Positions 28,762-37,799 are shown, numbered from the stretch's first letter. The stretch is 64,000 nt of DNA from Ignavibacteria bacterium (GCA_016844745.1 JAERMQ010000008.1:1-64000); one strand, 5' to 3'. Translations and numbers: made by a program. Notes: a model not told the origin generated them from the sequence alone.

Positions 28762-29952
28762 ATGAAAATATTAACTATACTATATACATTAGCAGTGTTC
28801 GCGCTGCCGGTTTTCGCACAATCCGAAATCGAAACCATCAAAAAGGCTAACGACTTGATAGCTAACAAGAAGTATGAATCAGCTTTCTCGCTTCTGCATA
28901 ATTACGACCCGGAGAATAATAATTCCGAAATTATTTTGCTTAAAGTGGATATTGCTATGAATTATTTCGTGTCGAGCATTATGCACCAAATGTTTGCATT
29001 CAAAGACCTCGATTCTAATGAAAACATCATGGATTACAGAGGTAAGGAAGGTGATTATGGAATGTATGCTTTCGCCATTGATTCTGTCCTTAACAATTTA
29101 ATCAAGAAAGAACCGGGAAACTGCAAACTCTACAGAGGACTTGGTGAATTTTATTATATTGCTTATTTAATGTATGCCGGTAAATGGCTCAAAGAAGACA
29201 GTGAGCTTTTCAAACTTATCGAAACCAATAACCAAAAAGCCATTGATGGGAATTGCGCTGATTTTTTTACATTCCACACAATGGGTTTCGTCGTAATAAA
29301 TCAGGAAAAATACAAGGAAGCTATTCCATTTTTCATGAAATCAATTGAATTGAACAAAGATTTCGGTAATTCTTACTACAACCTTGGCATAGCTTACCTT
29401 CATACTGATGATATAGAAAATGCTATAAAATATACAATGTTATCCATAGATATTTTTAACGATTTCTCATCCATAAGCGATGCAGCAAGAATGTTAGGGC
29501 ATATTTATTCGGATTTGAATGATGATACTAATTCTGTGTTTTATTATGAAATAGCCGATAAATACGATTCGGTGAATTACAATAATATCAAGCCTATGCT
29601 GAATATTTATGTGAAAACAGGCAACCCGAAATTCCTTGAAACAACAAAGCGGTTTTTTAATATGGACCCGGTTAATCCAACAATATATACAGATTTGCAA
29701 AATATATTCTTCAATAATGATAAAGGTGATTTTCTAATTGATTTCTACAAGGAGCAATTAGCCGCATATAAAGACAACGATAATGTAACCGGTAATATTA
29801 ATTTCTTCTTAGGTAATATTTTTCTGGGAACCGATAAGAAACTTTCAAAGGAATATTACCTGAAATCGAAAGCACTTTTTACAAAAGTATATGCACCCGA
29901 CCATGAAGTATTCAAAGCAATTGAAGACGGATTGAAGCAGGCGGAGGAGTAA
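28762..29952 (+). CDS. Exported TPR-repeat protein
   Basis: A 396-residue protein with a likely Sec signal (~1-19, ending VFAQ). TPR units are visible at about 165-200 (KYKEAIPFFMKSIELNKDFGNSYYNLGIAYLHTDD read in two parts: PFFMKSIELNK and YYNLGIAYLHTDDIENAIKY) and further degenerate ones follow to the C-terminus. Probably periplasmic. No partner is identifiable; a tandem nonamer array follows its stop. Confidence 0.65.
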   Translation: MKILTILYTLAVFALPVFAQSEIETIKKANDLIANKKYESAFSLLHNYDPENNNSEIILLKVDIAMNYFVSSIMHQMFAFKDLDSNENIMDYRGKEGDYGMYAFAIDSVLNNLIKKEPGNCKLYRGLGEFYYIAYLMYAGKWLKEDSELFKLIETNNQKAIDGNCADFFTFHTMGFVVINQEKYKEAIPFFMKSIELNKDFGNSYYNLGIAYLHTDDIENAIKYTMLSIDIFNDFSSISDAARMLGHIYSDLNDDTNSVFYYEIADKYDSVNYNNIKPMLNIYVKTGNPKFLETTKRFFNMDPVNPTIYTDLQNIFFNNDKGDFLIDFYKEQLAAYKDNDNVTGNINFFLGNIFLGTDKKLSKEYYLKSKALFTKVYAPDHEVFKAIEDGLKQAEE

Positions 29953-29954
29953 GA

Positions 29955-30078
29955 CAAGTTGAAAGTTCATCAAGTTTGTAAAGTTCGTAAAGTTCATAAA
30001 GTTAATAAAGTTAATAAAGTTAATAAAGTTAATAAAGTTTATAAAGTTTTTTAAGTTTTTTAAGTTCATAAAGTTATA
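29955..30078. repeat. Nonamer tandem array (GTTAATAAA)
   Basis: About a dozen units of a nonamer, four exact GTTAATAAA copies in the centre flanked by variants such as GTTCATAAA, GTTCGTAAA and GTTTTTTAA. It lies between a TPR gene and an aspartic protease gene. Confidence 0.85.
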
Positions 30079-30170
30079 AGGTAATCGAGGTAAGAATAAT
30101 AATGCAATAATTTTTTAATAGTAACGTTTTGTAATTACTTTTTTGATATTATAATTAAAGGGGAATTAAA

Positions 30171-30599
30171 ATGGGAAGAACTTCAGAAAAAGTAATTGTA
30201 AGAAATTTTAATGATATAGCTAATGCTGCTCAAGGTATCATAAAAGAAAGCGCTATTAGAAGTGTTGAAATTGATGCTTTGGTTGATACCGGCGCAGCAT
30301 ATCTCTGTTTACCTCCGAAAGTAATTAATGAACTGGGACTTCATTTTTCACACTCAACACCTGTAAAAACAGGGAATGGAAAATTAGATTTAAGGATTTT
30401 TTATGGGGCTGAAATAACGATTAAAGAGCGGACAATTGAAATGCAGGTTATGGAAAATATTGATGACAATGTTCCGGCATTAATAGGTTATCTTGTGCTT
30501 GAAACAATGGACTGGGTCGTTGACCCAAAGAGTCAGGGAATTATGGGAAATCCGATAAATGATGGTAAATGGATCGTTGATATGTATAAAATAAGTTAA
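30171..30599 (+). CDS. Retropepsin-like (clan AA) aspartic protease
   Basis: A 142-residue single-domain protein. The active-site motif D39-TGA is set in ALVDTGAAYLCLPP, and the hydrophobic partner motif appears as ALIGYLVLETMDWVVDP (ALIG in place of the usual ILG). Such proteins act as homodimers. No signal peptide is seen. An AAAGGGG ribosome-binding site lies ~10 bases before the ATG. Substrate unknown; genes of this kind are often solitary in bacteria. Confidence 0.75.
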   Translation: MGRTSEKVIVRNFNDIANAAQGIIKESAIRSVEIDALVDTGAAYLCLPPKVINELGLHFSHSTPVKTGNGKLDLRIFYGAEITIKERTIEMQVMENIDDNVPALIGYLVLETMDWVVDPKSQGIMGNPINDGKWIVDMYKIS

Positions 30600-30676
30600 A
30601 AGTTCGTAAAGTTTGTAAAGATGAGTCCCCTCAATAAAATGAAAAATCAAGAGGCTATCTTATAAGTTAGTTATCT

Positions 30677-30747
30677 GTCATTCTGCACGAAGTGAAGATT
30701 TCACTCCCAAAGCGGTTTCTATATACTTCACTAAGTTCAGAATGAAT
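30677..30747. repeat. Dispersed palindrome, GTCATTCTG family, copy 4 (decayed)
   Basis: GTCATTCTGCACGAAGTGAAG at the left and CTTCACTAAGTTCAGAATGA at the right match the family arms; the centre has diverged. The gap 30600-30919 contains this copy and AT-rich sequence, and I see no gene in it. Confidence 0.65.
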
Positions 30748-30919
30748 TTCTTCCTGACTTTTTACATAGATGCGAAAACGGGAATGACAATATTGAATTT
30801 TAGAACCCCCTTTTTCATTTCCTAACCTTGATGATTAGGATAAAAGGAACATCTTGATTTTGAAATATCGGATTATTCTTATAATTTGCTTATAATAAAA
30901 TTAAAAATATGGATTTGTT

Positions 30920-32029
30920 ATGAAAACTACACTAATTTTCTCCTTGACCTTAATAGTAATTCTCCTTACTTCCTGCAGTCAATCTACCGATGATGGTGAG
31001 GCTCTTGCTGTTTATGGAATAGCGCTCGATGAAAACGGCAATCCTGTTGCCGATGCTGATGTGTGCGTAATACCCGATATCCCAACCCAATTTAAATTCT
31101 TTAAAGATGATAATGATTCAAAAAATTCCAATCCAAAATTATTAGTATATGAATTGGTTAATTTTAATACTTCATTTGATTTTAATAGAATTGAAATAAA
31201 ATGGGTAACAGCTACGGAAGTGAATACCGACAGATTCGAATTGGAAAAATCAATTAACGATAAAAACCAGTGGAATAAAATCGCATCCATTAAAGCTGCC
31301 GGTAAAAGCAGTATCGCTCGCAACTATTATACTTCAGATAGTAATATTGAGTATAATTCTGTTTATCATTACCGTTTAAAAATGATTGATACCGACGGTT
31401 CATATTCATATTCCCATGAATCAGTAATAACAACGACGGATACGAATTTTTCTTTGTCTCACAATAGTCCTAATCCGTTTACTAATTATACATCAATTAA
31501 TTTCATTAACTCTAAAGATACAAATGTAATTTTTGAAATTGTCGAGAAAAGCACAGGGAAAACTTATCTTTTGGATAACAATTTAAAAAAACGCGGTACA
31601 TGGACAATTTCCTGGGATGCAAAAAATACCGAATCATCCGATTCCACTCGTCCATTGCGACCAGGTGTTTATGTGGCTAAAGTCACAATGGGAGAAAAGA
31701 GTTTAACACAAAACATGATTCTCGGATTTAAATTCTCTACGAGTAATTGTCTTGTTCCATTAGAAGTTACAAAAACGGATAAAGATGGACGATTTGTTAT
31801 TCCTTATAATTGGTTTCCCGACGTCCAGGAAGCATTAAGAACAGCGGTTGACGGACGAGCATTAGGGAAATTTCAATACGGGCAAACAGCGAATATTATT
31901 ATCAGGAAGGAACTCGAAAGCAATGCTACTCAAAATGTATATCTTGTTTCTCAAAATAATATTAATGTCGATAAGAACAAAGTTCTTAACTTAAATTATT
32001 CAATGAAAAAATATAATGTTAATAAGTAA
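30920..32029 (+). CDS. Lipoprotein with a sorting-type module nested inside a regulatory-like domain
   Basis: A 369-residue lipoprotein (lipobox LLTSC, Cys19). Residues ~29-50 (VYGIALDENGNPVADADVCV) begin a carboxypeptidase-regulatory-like beta-sandwich, which seems to resume at ~280 (EVTKTDKDGRFVIPYN). Between them lie an FN3-like segment (~85-165, ending YHYRLKMIDTDGSYSYS) and a Por/FlgD-type module (~178-270: SPNPFTNYTSINF, TISWDAKN, LRPGVYVAKVTMG). That pair normally ends a secreted protein; here it is internal. The lipoprotein signal plus internal module is unusual. Function unknown. Confidence 0.65.
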   Translation: MKTTLIFSLTLIVILLTSCSQSTDDGEALAVYGIALDENGNPVADADVCVIPDIPTQFKFFKDDNDSKNSNPKLLVYELVNFNTSFDFNRIEIKWVTATEVNTDRFELEKSINDKNQWNKIASIKAAGKSSIARNYYTSDSNIEYNSVYHYRLKMIDTDGSYSYSHESVITTTDTNFSLSHNSPNPFTNYTSINFINSKDTNVIFEIVEKSTGKTYLLDNNLKKRGTWTISWDAKNTESSDSTRPLRPGVYVAKVTMGEKSLTQNMILGFKFSTSNCLVPLEVTKTDKDGRFVIPYNWFPDVQEALRTAVDGRALGKFQYGQTANIIIRKELESNATQNVYLVSQNNINVDKNKVLNLNYSMKKYNVNK

Positions 32030-32149
32030 TCCCATCGTGTCTTTTGAAATTCTTGACAGGAAATGATTTCGCATATTGAAACTCGCCTTTGAGTATAACC
32101 AATCAGTTACAAGTAACACTTGACCATTAGGGAAAACGAATTTTTTTTC

Positions 32150-32551
32150 CTACTCTGCTCCATTATTCGAATATGGTTTAATTGCTTCAATTATAGAAAT
32201 GGCATCATCAAAACCAGCATCGATAGCCTTTATATTGGTTATTCCTTCATAATAGCCTTCGATATGTAAAAGCCGGTAACCATTATTCAGATGATTTAAT
32301 AATTTCTTATCTAACTTCGATAAATTTTTCTGATAATATTCTATAGACTTTTTACCCCTCCTTTTCGGAATTTTTTTAATTTCAAATAAGAAATCCAAAG
32401 CTTTAAGCATCCCAATATACGCTGTTCCGCAGACTGTATGTAAATATTTTACATCTTTATAAAATTTGTCGTCCTTACCAGTCTGTTTTAGAGTTGTTTT
32501 TGCATTCTCAATATAACGCATCGATTCTTTATAAGGGTTTTCGTGTTTCAT
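32150..32551 (-). CDS. DUF5618-like small helical protein
   Basis: A 133-residue helical protein starting at MKHENPYKESMRYIENA (ATG at 32549-32551); an upstream ATG extension to 32656 looks less likely because the conserved part begins here. The pattern (ENAKTTLKQTG, KYLHTVCGTAYIGMLKALDFLF, LLHIEGYYEG) fits DUF5618, a family I recall from Bacteroidota and close to HEPN-type folds. Function unknown. It is convergent with the lipoprotein gene and divergent from the metallopeptidase gene. Confidence 0.55.
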   Translation of the reverse strand: MKHENPYKESMRYIENAKTTLKQTGKDDKFYKDVKYLHTVCGTAYIGMLKALDFLFEIKKIPKRRGKKSIEYYQKNLSKLDKKLLNHLNNGYRLLHIEGYYEGITNIKAIDAGFDDAISIIEAIKPYSNNGAE

Positions 32552-32806
32552 TATTTCTTCATATCTATAATTACATATCAAACAAAAATACGAAAATATA
32601 TAAACATTATTTTGAATTATCTCAAAATTTATTCCTGTAATAATCCATAGCGTCAAAGGAACTCTTGACGGGAGGTAGGAAACTATTTTAATTTCTTAGC
32701 AAATTTCATCAACTCAATTCCCCCAACTTTTCTTAATTTAGTCTTTTTGTTTTATGTTAATTAGAAATTTATTTTATGTTCAAATATTTTATAACGGAGA
32801 AGAAAC

Positions 32807-34906
32807 ATGTTAACTTTAAACTCTTTAATGTCATCAGGAAGTCATCCGATGACTACCGGTCATCGGATGACTTTTATAAACTCACTACTCATAGTAGTTT
32901 TCATTATTTCATCAATATCAATAATCAATATAAAGGCGCAATCTGTGAGCTCCATTTCAAAAGAAACAATTAACAAAGCTATTGAGCAGCTATCGCAAAA
33001 ACACGGCGTCGAAGCCCGCGAACGAATCGAAAACGGTGTCCGGCAGGCTGCTGATTTCTGGCTCAAATCCGATGGCTCGGACGATGAATTTGTTCGATTC
33101 TGCAACGAAAATTTCCTTGCAACATCGATTTTGATTAATAAGGATTTTGCCACTTTATCCGAAGTATTCGAAGTATTGAACGGACATTTCAATAAAATGA
33201 GTCTCGATTTAAAACGCGCAATGCACTTAGTTGGCGATGAAATAACTTCGCTCGATATGATTTTCGCCGGATACGAACCATCGGCTCACATCTCGGACGA
33301 TTTTTTTGCAAATAAGCTTGCATTCCGCATCCTGCTTAACTTCCGCTTCTACTCCCTCGCTGAAAAGGAAAAGCTTGGTGCAACCTGGAACCGCTACCAA
33401 TGGGGTTTGGCACGTACGGGTGACATCATTACCCAGAGAATTCCTGCAGATTTAACCTTAAAAGTATCGGAAGTTATTACCAATGCGGATGCCTATATCT
33501 CGGATTATAATATATTCATGGGTTCATTAGTTGACGATGCAGGAAAAACCCTCTTCCCAATAGAACTGAAGCTGATTACCCACTGGGGATTGCGCGACGA
33601 GCTTAAGTCGCATTATGCCAATAAAGATGAAATCATTAAACAGCGAATTATCTATGAGGTAATGAAACGCATTATTACTCAAACCATCCCGCAAAAAGTA
33701 ATCAATAGCGGTCAATACCAATGGAATCCGGTTACCAACGTAATTAAGGAAAACGGAGCAACTGCCGAATCCCCGGCTGAGCCTGATACCCGCTACCAGC
33801 ATTTGCTCAATAGTTTCCATGCAATGAAGGCTATTGACCCCTACACTCCATTTTACAACGATTTCATCAAGCGCAAGTTCGAACAGGAATATGAAATCCC
33901 GCAGGCTAAAGTTGAAGAAATGTTCACTAAACTATGCAGCTCACCGCAGGTTAAACTTATTGCTGAGTTAATCTCAAAGCGTCTGGGGCGCCCATTAGAA
34001 CCATTTGATATTTGGTACGATGGATTCAAAGCCCGCAGTTCAATTAATGAAAACGACTTAACGAAAGCCACACGCGAGAAGTACCCTAATGCAGCAGCTT
34101 TGAAAAAAGATTTGGAGAATATATTGAACAAGCTCGGATTCAGTCCTGACAAAGCAGCTTTTATTTCATCGAGAATTGAAGTGGATGCTGCGCGTGGTTC
34201 CGGTCATGCATGGGGAGCCGATATGAAAAGCGAAAATGCACACCTGCGAACACGTATTGCCGGAACGGGCATGGATTATAAAGGGTATAACATTGCCATT
34301 CATGAATTCGGTCATAACGTTGAGCAGACTATGACTTTGCAATATGTGGACCAATATATGATGCGGGGCGTTCCGAATACCGCATTTACTGAGGCATGGG
34401 CATTTGTATTCCAGAAACGTGATTTGGAACTGCTGGGAATCAACGAGAATAATCCGGATAAAAAATATTTGTTAGCGCTTGATAATTTCTGGTCTTGCTA
34501 TGAAATAATGGGTGTCTCGCTTGTGGATATGAATGTATGGAAATGGCTCTATGCTCATCCGAACGCTACTGCCGCAGAATTGAAAGAAGCTGTTATTTCG
34601 ATTTCAAAAACCGTATGGAATAAATATTATGCTCCCGTATTCGGCTCGATAGACCAGCCGATACTTGCAATATATTCCCACATGATTGAAAATCCTTTGT
34701 ATTTATCTGCATATCCAATCGGGCATTTGATTGAATTTCAAATTGAGAAATATATCGATGGTAAGAATTTAGGCACTGAAATGGAGCGGATGTGCGTGCA
34801 GGGCAAGCTGATTCCCGAACTTTGGATGAAGGGTGCAGTTGGAAGTACTCTATCGGTAGATGCCACTTTGGAAGCGGCAGATGAAGCTGTAAAGAAGATG
34901 AAATAA
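32807..34906 (+). CDS. Exported zinc metallopeptidase (HEFGH)
   Basis: A 699-residue gluzincin-like protein. Zinc ligands H499 and H503 with general base E500 lie in IHEFGHNVEQ; E529 in FTEAWAFVF is a candidate third ligand. A signal peptide (residues ~22-45, ending NIKAQ) directs export. GGAGAAG six to twelve bases before 32807 supports that start, which gives an extra N-terminal stretch of ~20 residues encoded largely by a palindrome at 32841-32871; Met21 (32867) is the likely ancestral start. The exact peptidase family is not recognised. Two hairpins follow the stop. Confidence 0.7.
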   Translation: MLTLNSLMSSGSHPMTTGHRMTFINSLLIVVFIISSISIINIKAQSVSSISKETINKAIEQLSQKHGVEARERIENGVRQAADFWLKSDGSDDEFVRFCNENFLATSILINKDFATLSEVFEVLNGHFNKMSLDLKRAMHLVGDEITSLDMIFAGYEPSAHISDDFFANKLAFRILLNFRFYSLAEKEKLGATWNRYQWGLARTGDIITQRIPADLTLKVSEVITNADAYISDYNIFMGSLVDDAGKTLFPIELKLITHWGLRDELKSHYANKDEIIKQRIIYEVMKRIITQTIPQKVINSGQYQWNPVTNVIKENGATAESPAEPDTRYQHLLNSFHAMKAIDPYTPFYNDFIKRKFEQEYEIPQAKVEEMFTKLCSSPQVKLIAELISKRLGRPLEPFDIWYDGFKARSSINENDLTKATREKYPNAAALKKDLENILNKLGFSPDKAAFISSRIEVDAARGSGHAWGADMKSENAHLRTRIAGTGMDYKGYNIAIHEFGHNVEQTMTLQYVDQYMMRGVPNTAFTEAWAFVFQKRDLELLGINENNPDKKYLLALDNFWSCYEIMGVSLVDMNVWKWLYAHPNATAAELKEAVISISKTVWNKYYAPVFGSIDQPILAIYSHMIENPLYLSAYPIGHLIEFQIEKYIDGKNLGTEMERMCVQGKLIPELWMKGAVGSTLSVDATLEAADEAVKKMK
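32841..32871. repeat. Perfect palindrome within the metallopeptidase 5' coding end
   Basis: GTCATCCGATGAC and GTCATCGGATGAC form a 13-bp stem around TACCG. It is translated in frame as part of the N-terminal extension, and the ATG at 32867 lies in its right arm, so a hairpin could mask that start. Confidence 0.85.
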
Positions 34907-34918
34907 TTGATTGTGATT

Positions 34919-34960
34919 TTAGACATCCAATATTTGGGAAATATTGGATGTCTAATTTTT
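34919..34960 (+). terminator. Likely intrinsic terminator of the metallopeptidase gene
   Basis: TTAGACATCCAATATTT pairs perfectly with AAATATTGGATGTCTAA around GGG, followed by TTTTT, 13 bases after the stop. A second hairpin (GCTCAGACG/CGTCTGAGC, 34966-34987) follows directly. Confidence 0.65.
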
Positions 34961-34999
34961 AAGTAGCTCAGACGCCCTCGTCTGAGCAATTTTCAATGA

Positions 35000-35140
35000 G
35001 GGTATAAGAATAATTTAATCCCTAACGGGATAATTGACATTTCGGGTTATATTATTTTCTACGGATATTTAATCACTACGTGATAATTTTATTTGTTAAA
35101 TAATTCTATACTCCATAGGAGTTATATATCAGTAGGAAGA
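35000..35140. repeat. Cluster of mini-palindromes
   Basis: Short dyads recur every 20-40 bases: TCCCTAACGGGA, TCACTACGTGA and ACTCCATAGGAGT, with AT-rich linkers and a conserved-looking tail (GAGTTATATATCAGTAGG). I see no gene in 34988-35216. It resembles a non-coding dispersed repeat rather than regulatory DNA of the neighbours. Confidence 0.5.
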
Positions 35141-35216
35141 ATATCAAAAAAAAGAAAAAGTTATTATTATAACAATTAATTTATTAATTTTAATTTAAGC
35201 AGAAATACACCTTATA

Positions 35217-35819
35217 TTAAGGCTTTTTCTGTCCTACAAATGGGGAGCACCCCATATAATACTTAAATAATTTTAATATACAATTAGAAGTTCCATCTGG
35301 CATTCGGGTCGTCCAGTCAGAAGGAACTTCTGACTGGAGAGAAATATTTCTCAAATCTATAAATCCCTGCTCCTTCTGTCCCCTTGTTGATAGTACAAGC
35401 TCCTTAATTTCCAATGGCAACAGTTCATTCTGCCGGTTTCTCTCTTCTTCTACTGATTTACCGGCATATTTCACAGCTTTCAAGGCATATACCGCTGCTT
35501 CTAATGAATGGTCAGCCATGTGTGCAGTGGCAACGGCATGTCCCACAGCACGGGCTAATGCTATTTTTACCGGATTGGATGAAGCTCTTGCAACATCGTG
35601 CGCCTGTACCGAAGCATTCCTCTCATCTCCAACGGTAGCTTTTCCTTGTGTCCATTCTTTGGCAATCAATAGAGCGTTAATCAGCCGTTCATAAATACTT
35701 TCACCTAACAGAGGCAATACATTTTCAACACATTCGCATGCCCAATTCATTAATTGATAATGCTGTTCCTTTGTAAGTGAACCGCTACGATTTACCGCTA
35801 TAAATCTTTTGTCAGGCAT
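35217..35819 (-). CDS. Putative immunity protein with repeat-derived C-terminus
   Basis: A 200-residue cytoplasmic protein. Residues ~18-150 match the all-helical putative immunity family (LMNWACECVENVLPL, WTQGKATVGDERNASVQAH, AVGHAVATAHMADHSLEAAVYALKA), which protects against polymorphic toxins. The last ~45 residues look foreign: they are encoded across the 25-base palindrome at 35313-35337, a family found between genes elsewhere in the window. The native end was probably lost when the repeat entered. No toxin gene is adjacent. Confidence 0.55.
   Translation of the reverse strand: MPDKRFIAVNRSGSLTKEQHYQLMNWACECVENVLPLLGESIYERLINALLIAKEWTQGKATVGDERNASVQAHDVARASSNPVKIALARAVGHAVATAHMADHSLEAAVYALKAVKYAGKSVEEERNRQNELLPLEIKELVLSTRGQKEQGFIDLRNISLQSEVPSDWTTRMPDGTSNCILKLFKYYMGCSPFVGQKKP
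35313..35337. repeat. AGTCAGAAGG palindrome family, copy inside a coding region
   Basis: CCAGTCAGAAG and CTTCTGACTGG form an 11-bp stem around GAA. It is read in frame by the immunity-like gene as SQ/SEVPSDWT-type sequence near its C-terminus. Confidence 0.85.
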
Positions 35820-35895
35820 TTTTAAATTTTTATTATCCTATCAATCACAAATTTATGTTATCAATTAAGAATCCACACTAAAAACCAAATTATCA

Positions 35896-35970
35896 ATTCC
35901 AAAGTACAACTTTGGAATTAGTAAGCCATTGATAAATCTCATTCCAAAAATCCGATTTTGGTTTGTAATT
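35896..35970. repeat. Double-hairpin repeat, copy 2
   Basis: Same two hairpins and linker as 14438-14512 (ATTCCAAAGTACAACTTTGG, then CATTCCAAAAATCCG), with the last arm partly decayed. Short ATTAACAATTGTCC repeats follow at 36003-36050. Confidence 0.75.
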
Positions 35971-36052
35971 ATCCCTTTTCATTGTTTACCTTGTAAATTA
36001 ATTATTAACAATTGTCCATTAATAATTAACCATTAACAATTGTCCATTAGAA

Positions 36053-37591
36053 TTAGTTATCCTCTTTTTTTCTATTCAGTAAATAAGTAATATTCCCATC
36101 GATATATCTGTTAAATATTTTCTTAATTTTCCCAATTTCGTTATTTTCAATTACTCGAAGTTGCTGAATTAAATCCATTCCTTCGGAAAACCAGGCTTCC
36201 GGATGCAGAAGTAAATAAAGCCGTGGTGACCCAATAGCATCAAAAGAGTCTTCATTACGCCACTTCATGCCACTATCGGATATATACTTAAATTTCAATT
36301 CATTTGTTATTCTCCTATCATAAGCATTAATAAGATTTGTGTTCCCAATCTGCTTCAATCCTTCAATTGTAGGATTATGTTGAGAAAATGATTCCACAGG
36401 TTTCCCTATTATTGCTTCAAGAACTTTAATATCCTCATGGAAGAGTTCCGGATTTTCGTAATGAATACCGATTTCGTGTCCAAGTTCTGATATTCTCTTC
36501 AAAATATTTCGATTTTCCGGAACCAGGGGATTAAAAAAGCCGCCTGATAATAAAATAAAATAGGAGCTTTTTATTCCTTCCTCAAATTCGATTTCAGCCA
36601 TTCTCAAAGCTAATTCAATTGAATTATCAATATCATGCCGTATAAGAAGATAAGGTTCCGTTTTATTCAAAATAGTATCAAAAATCCCTGAAAACTTTAA
36701 TAAACAGTATTTATTGGCTTTAATTTTTCGCAATAATTCCCTGAATTTCAGCGAACTGAATTTATCTGAAACAAGTCCTGCAGGAAGAAATTCGGCAGAT
36801 TCTCCAACGGATGCCTTGACTGATTCAACGACTAACGCTGATTTTGTTAAATCGAATGAACCGTTGCTGTTTATTAATTTTTGTATAATTCCGGTTAGTT
36901 CTACTTCAATCGATTTATCGTATAAACCATAGTTTTGATAATATGATACGAAGGAACCAATATCAGGAAAAGTTAAAGTATTATAAAAATAAAAATATTT
37001 CCAATCATCATGCCTGAAAATGGATGGAAGGTTATGGATTTCAATGAAATCATCGGTTTTAAAATTTTTTTGGGTGAGGTTATTTGTGATTTCAACGAGT
37101 TCTTTATTATTAAATTGTGAGTATCCCGTCAGGATTAATTTCCCGCCGGGAATAAGGAGTTCCCTGAGCTTTACTATCAAATCAAATTCATTTTGTGCAT
37201 AATAAATCGCATAAAATGAATTAATTATATCATATTCGCCGGAAAATTCTTTAATCCGGTCAATAAAATCAGGGGCATCGAAGTTAAGGCATCGGGCAGT
37301 TATATTTGAAAAACCTGAACTATTCAGTATGGAAATACCATTTTCCGAAGCATCCAATGATAATATTTTTGAATTTGGAAATCTTTTAGCCAACCATATT
37401 GATTGTTTTCCAGTTCCACAACCCAAATCTAAAATATTAAGTTTTAAAGTTTGCGGTAATTCGAATAAAGATGATCCCAGTACCTCCATGATGTCTTTTT
37501 GGGCAAAATTTGCATAGGCAGCTATTCGAGAGGAATGAGCATCCTGGTCGGTAGGGATTTTTGCATCAGCTGTAACAAGTGGTTTCGACAT
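36053..37591 (-). CDS. Methyltransferase-polysaccharide deacetylase-like fusion
   Basis: A 512-residue two-domain protein. Residues ~20-210 are a class I SAM methyltransferase with motif I ILDLGCGTGKQSIW (~53-66), the acidic SLDAS after strand 2, and the post-motif LLIPGGKLILTGYS. Residues ~310-490 resemble a NodB/polysaccharide deacetylase barrel: LLIRHDIDNS (metal-binding HD), SSYFIL, and LGHEIGIHYE. Such domains modify sugars or glycans of the cell surface. I know each family but not this pairing. There is no signal peptide, so it likely acts in the cytoplasm on nucleotide-linked or lipid-linked sugars. A relic of a four-helix-bundle gene lies just upstream. Confidence 0.7.
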   Translation of the reverse strand: MSKPLVTADAKIPTDQDAHSSRIAAYANFAQKDIMEVLGSSLFELPQTLKLNILDLGCGTGKQSIWLAKRFPNSKILSLDASENGISILNSSGFSNITARCLNFDAPDFIDRIKEFSGEYDIINSFYAIYYAQNEFDLIVKLRELLIPGGKLILTGYSQFNNKELVEITNNLTQKNFKTDDFIEIHNLPSIFRHDDWKYFYFYNTLTFPDIGSFVSYYQNYGLYDKSIEVELTGIIQKLINSNGSFDLTKSALVVESVKASVGESAEFLPAGLVSDKFSSLKFRELLRKIKANKYCLLKFSGIFDTILNKTEPYLLIRHDIDNSIELALRMAEIEFEEGIKSSYFILLSGGFFNPLVPENRNILKRISELGHEIGIHYENPELFHEDIKVLEAIIGKPVESFSQHNPTIEGLKQIGNTNLINAYDRRITNELKFKYISDSGMKWRNEDSFDAIGSPRLYLLLHPEAWFSEGMDLIQQLRVIENNEIGKIKKIFNRYIDGNITYLLNRKKEDN

Positions 37592-37642
37592 ATTAACTCA
37601 ATTTAAAACATATAATTATTAACTATTTTGTTTGCTTTATTA

Positions 37643-37722
37643 TTGTCATTTGTATATTTATAAGCATTTACCGCTCTGAACAGTAAAATTAAAGCTGTTC
37701 TATTGTATTATATTATCTTTAT
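37643..37722 (-). pseudogene. 5' relic of a four-helix-bundle (23S intervening-sequence/Avd-like) gene
   Basis: On the minus strand the sequence encodes MNKDNIIQ, a stop in place of Lys, NSFNFTV, a one-base frameshift, then RAVNAYKY. This aligns with the N-terminus of the intact gene at 45059-45418 (EENIIQKKSFDFAVRAVNAYKY). The rest of the gene is absent. Like the intact copy it is preceded by AATTCGTAATTCGTAATTGA repeats (37725-37746). Confidence 0.7.
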
Positions 37723-37799
37723 TCATTCAATTCGTAATTCGTAATTGACTCTCATTTTCATTCGGTTATTGTAATTTTTCTGTTTGAATTCATTTTAAT

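Noticed and set aside
37728-37765. A further guaA 3' end next to the four-helix-bundle relic
   Set aside because: Only a weak resemblance after the AATTCGTAATTGA repeat; it does not encode PPGTIEWE.
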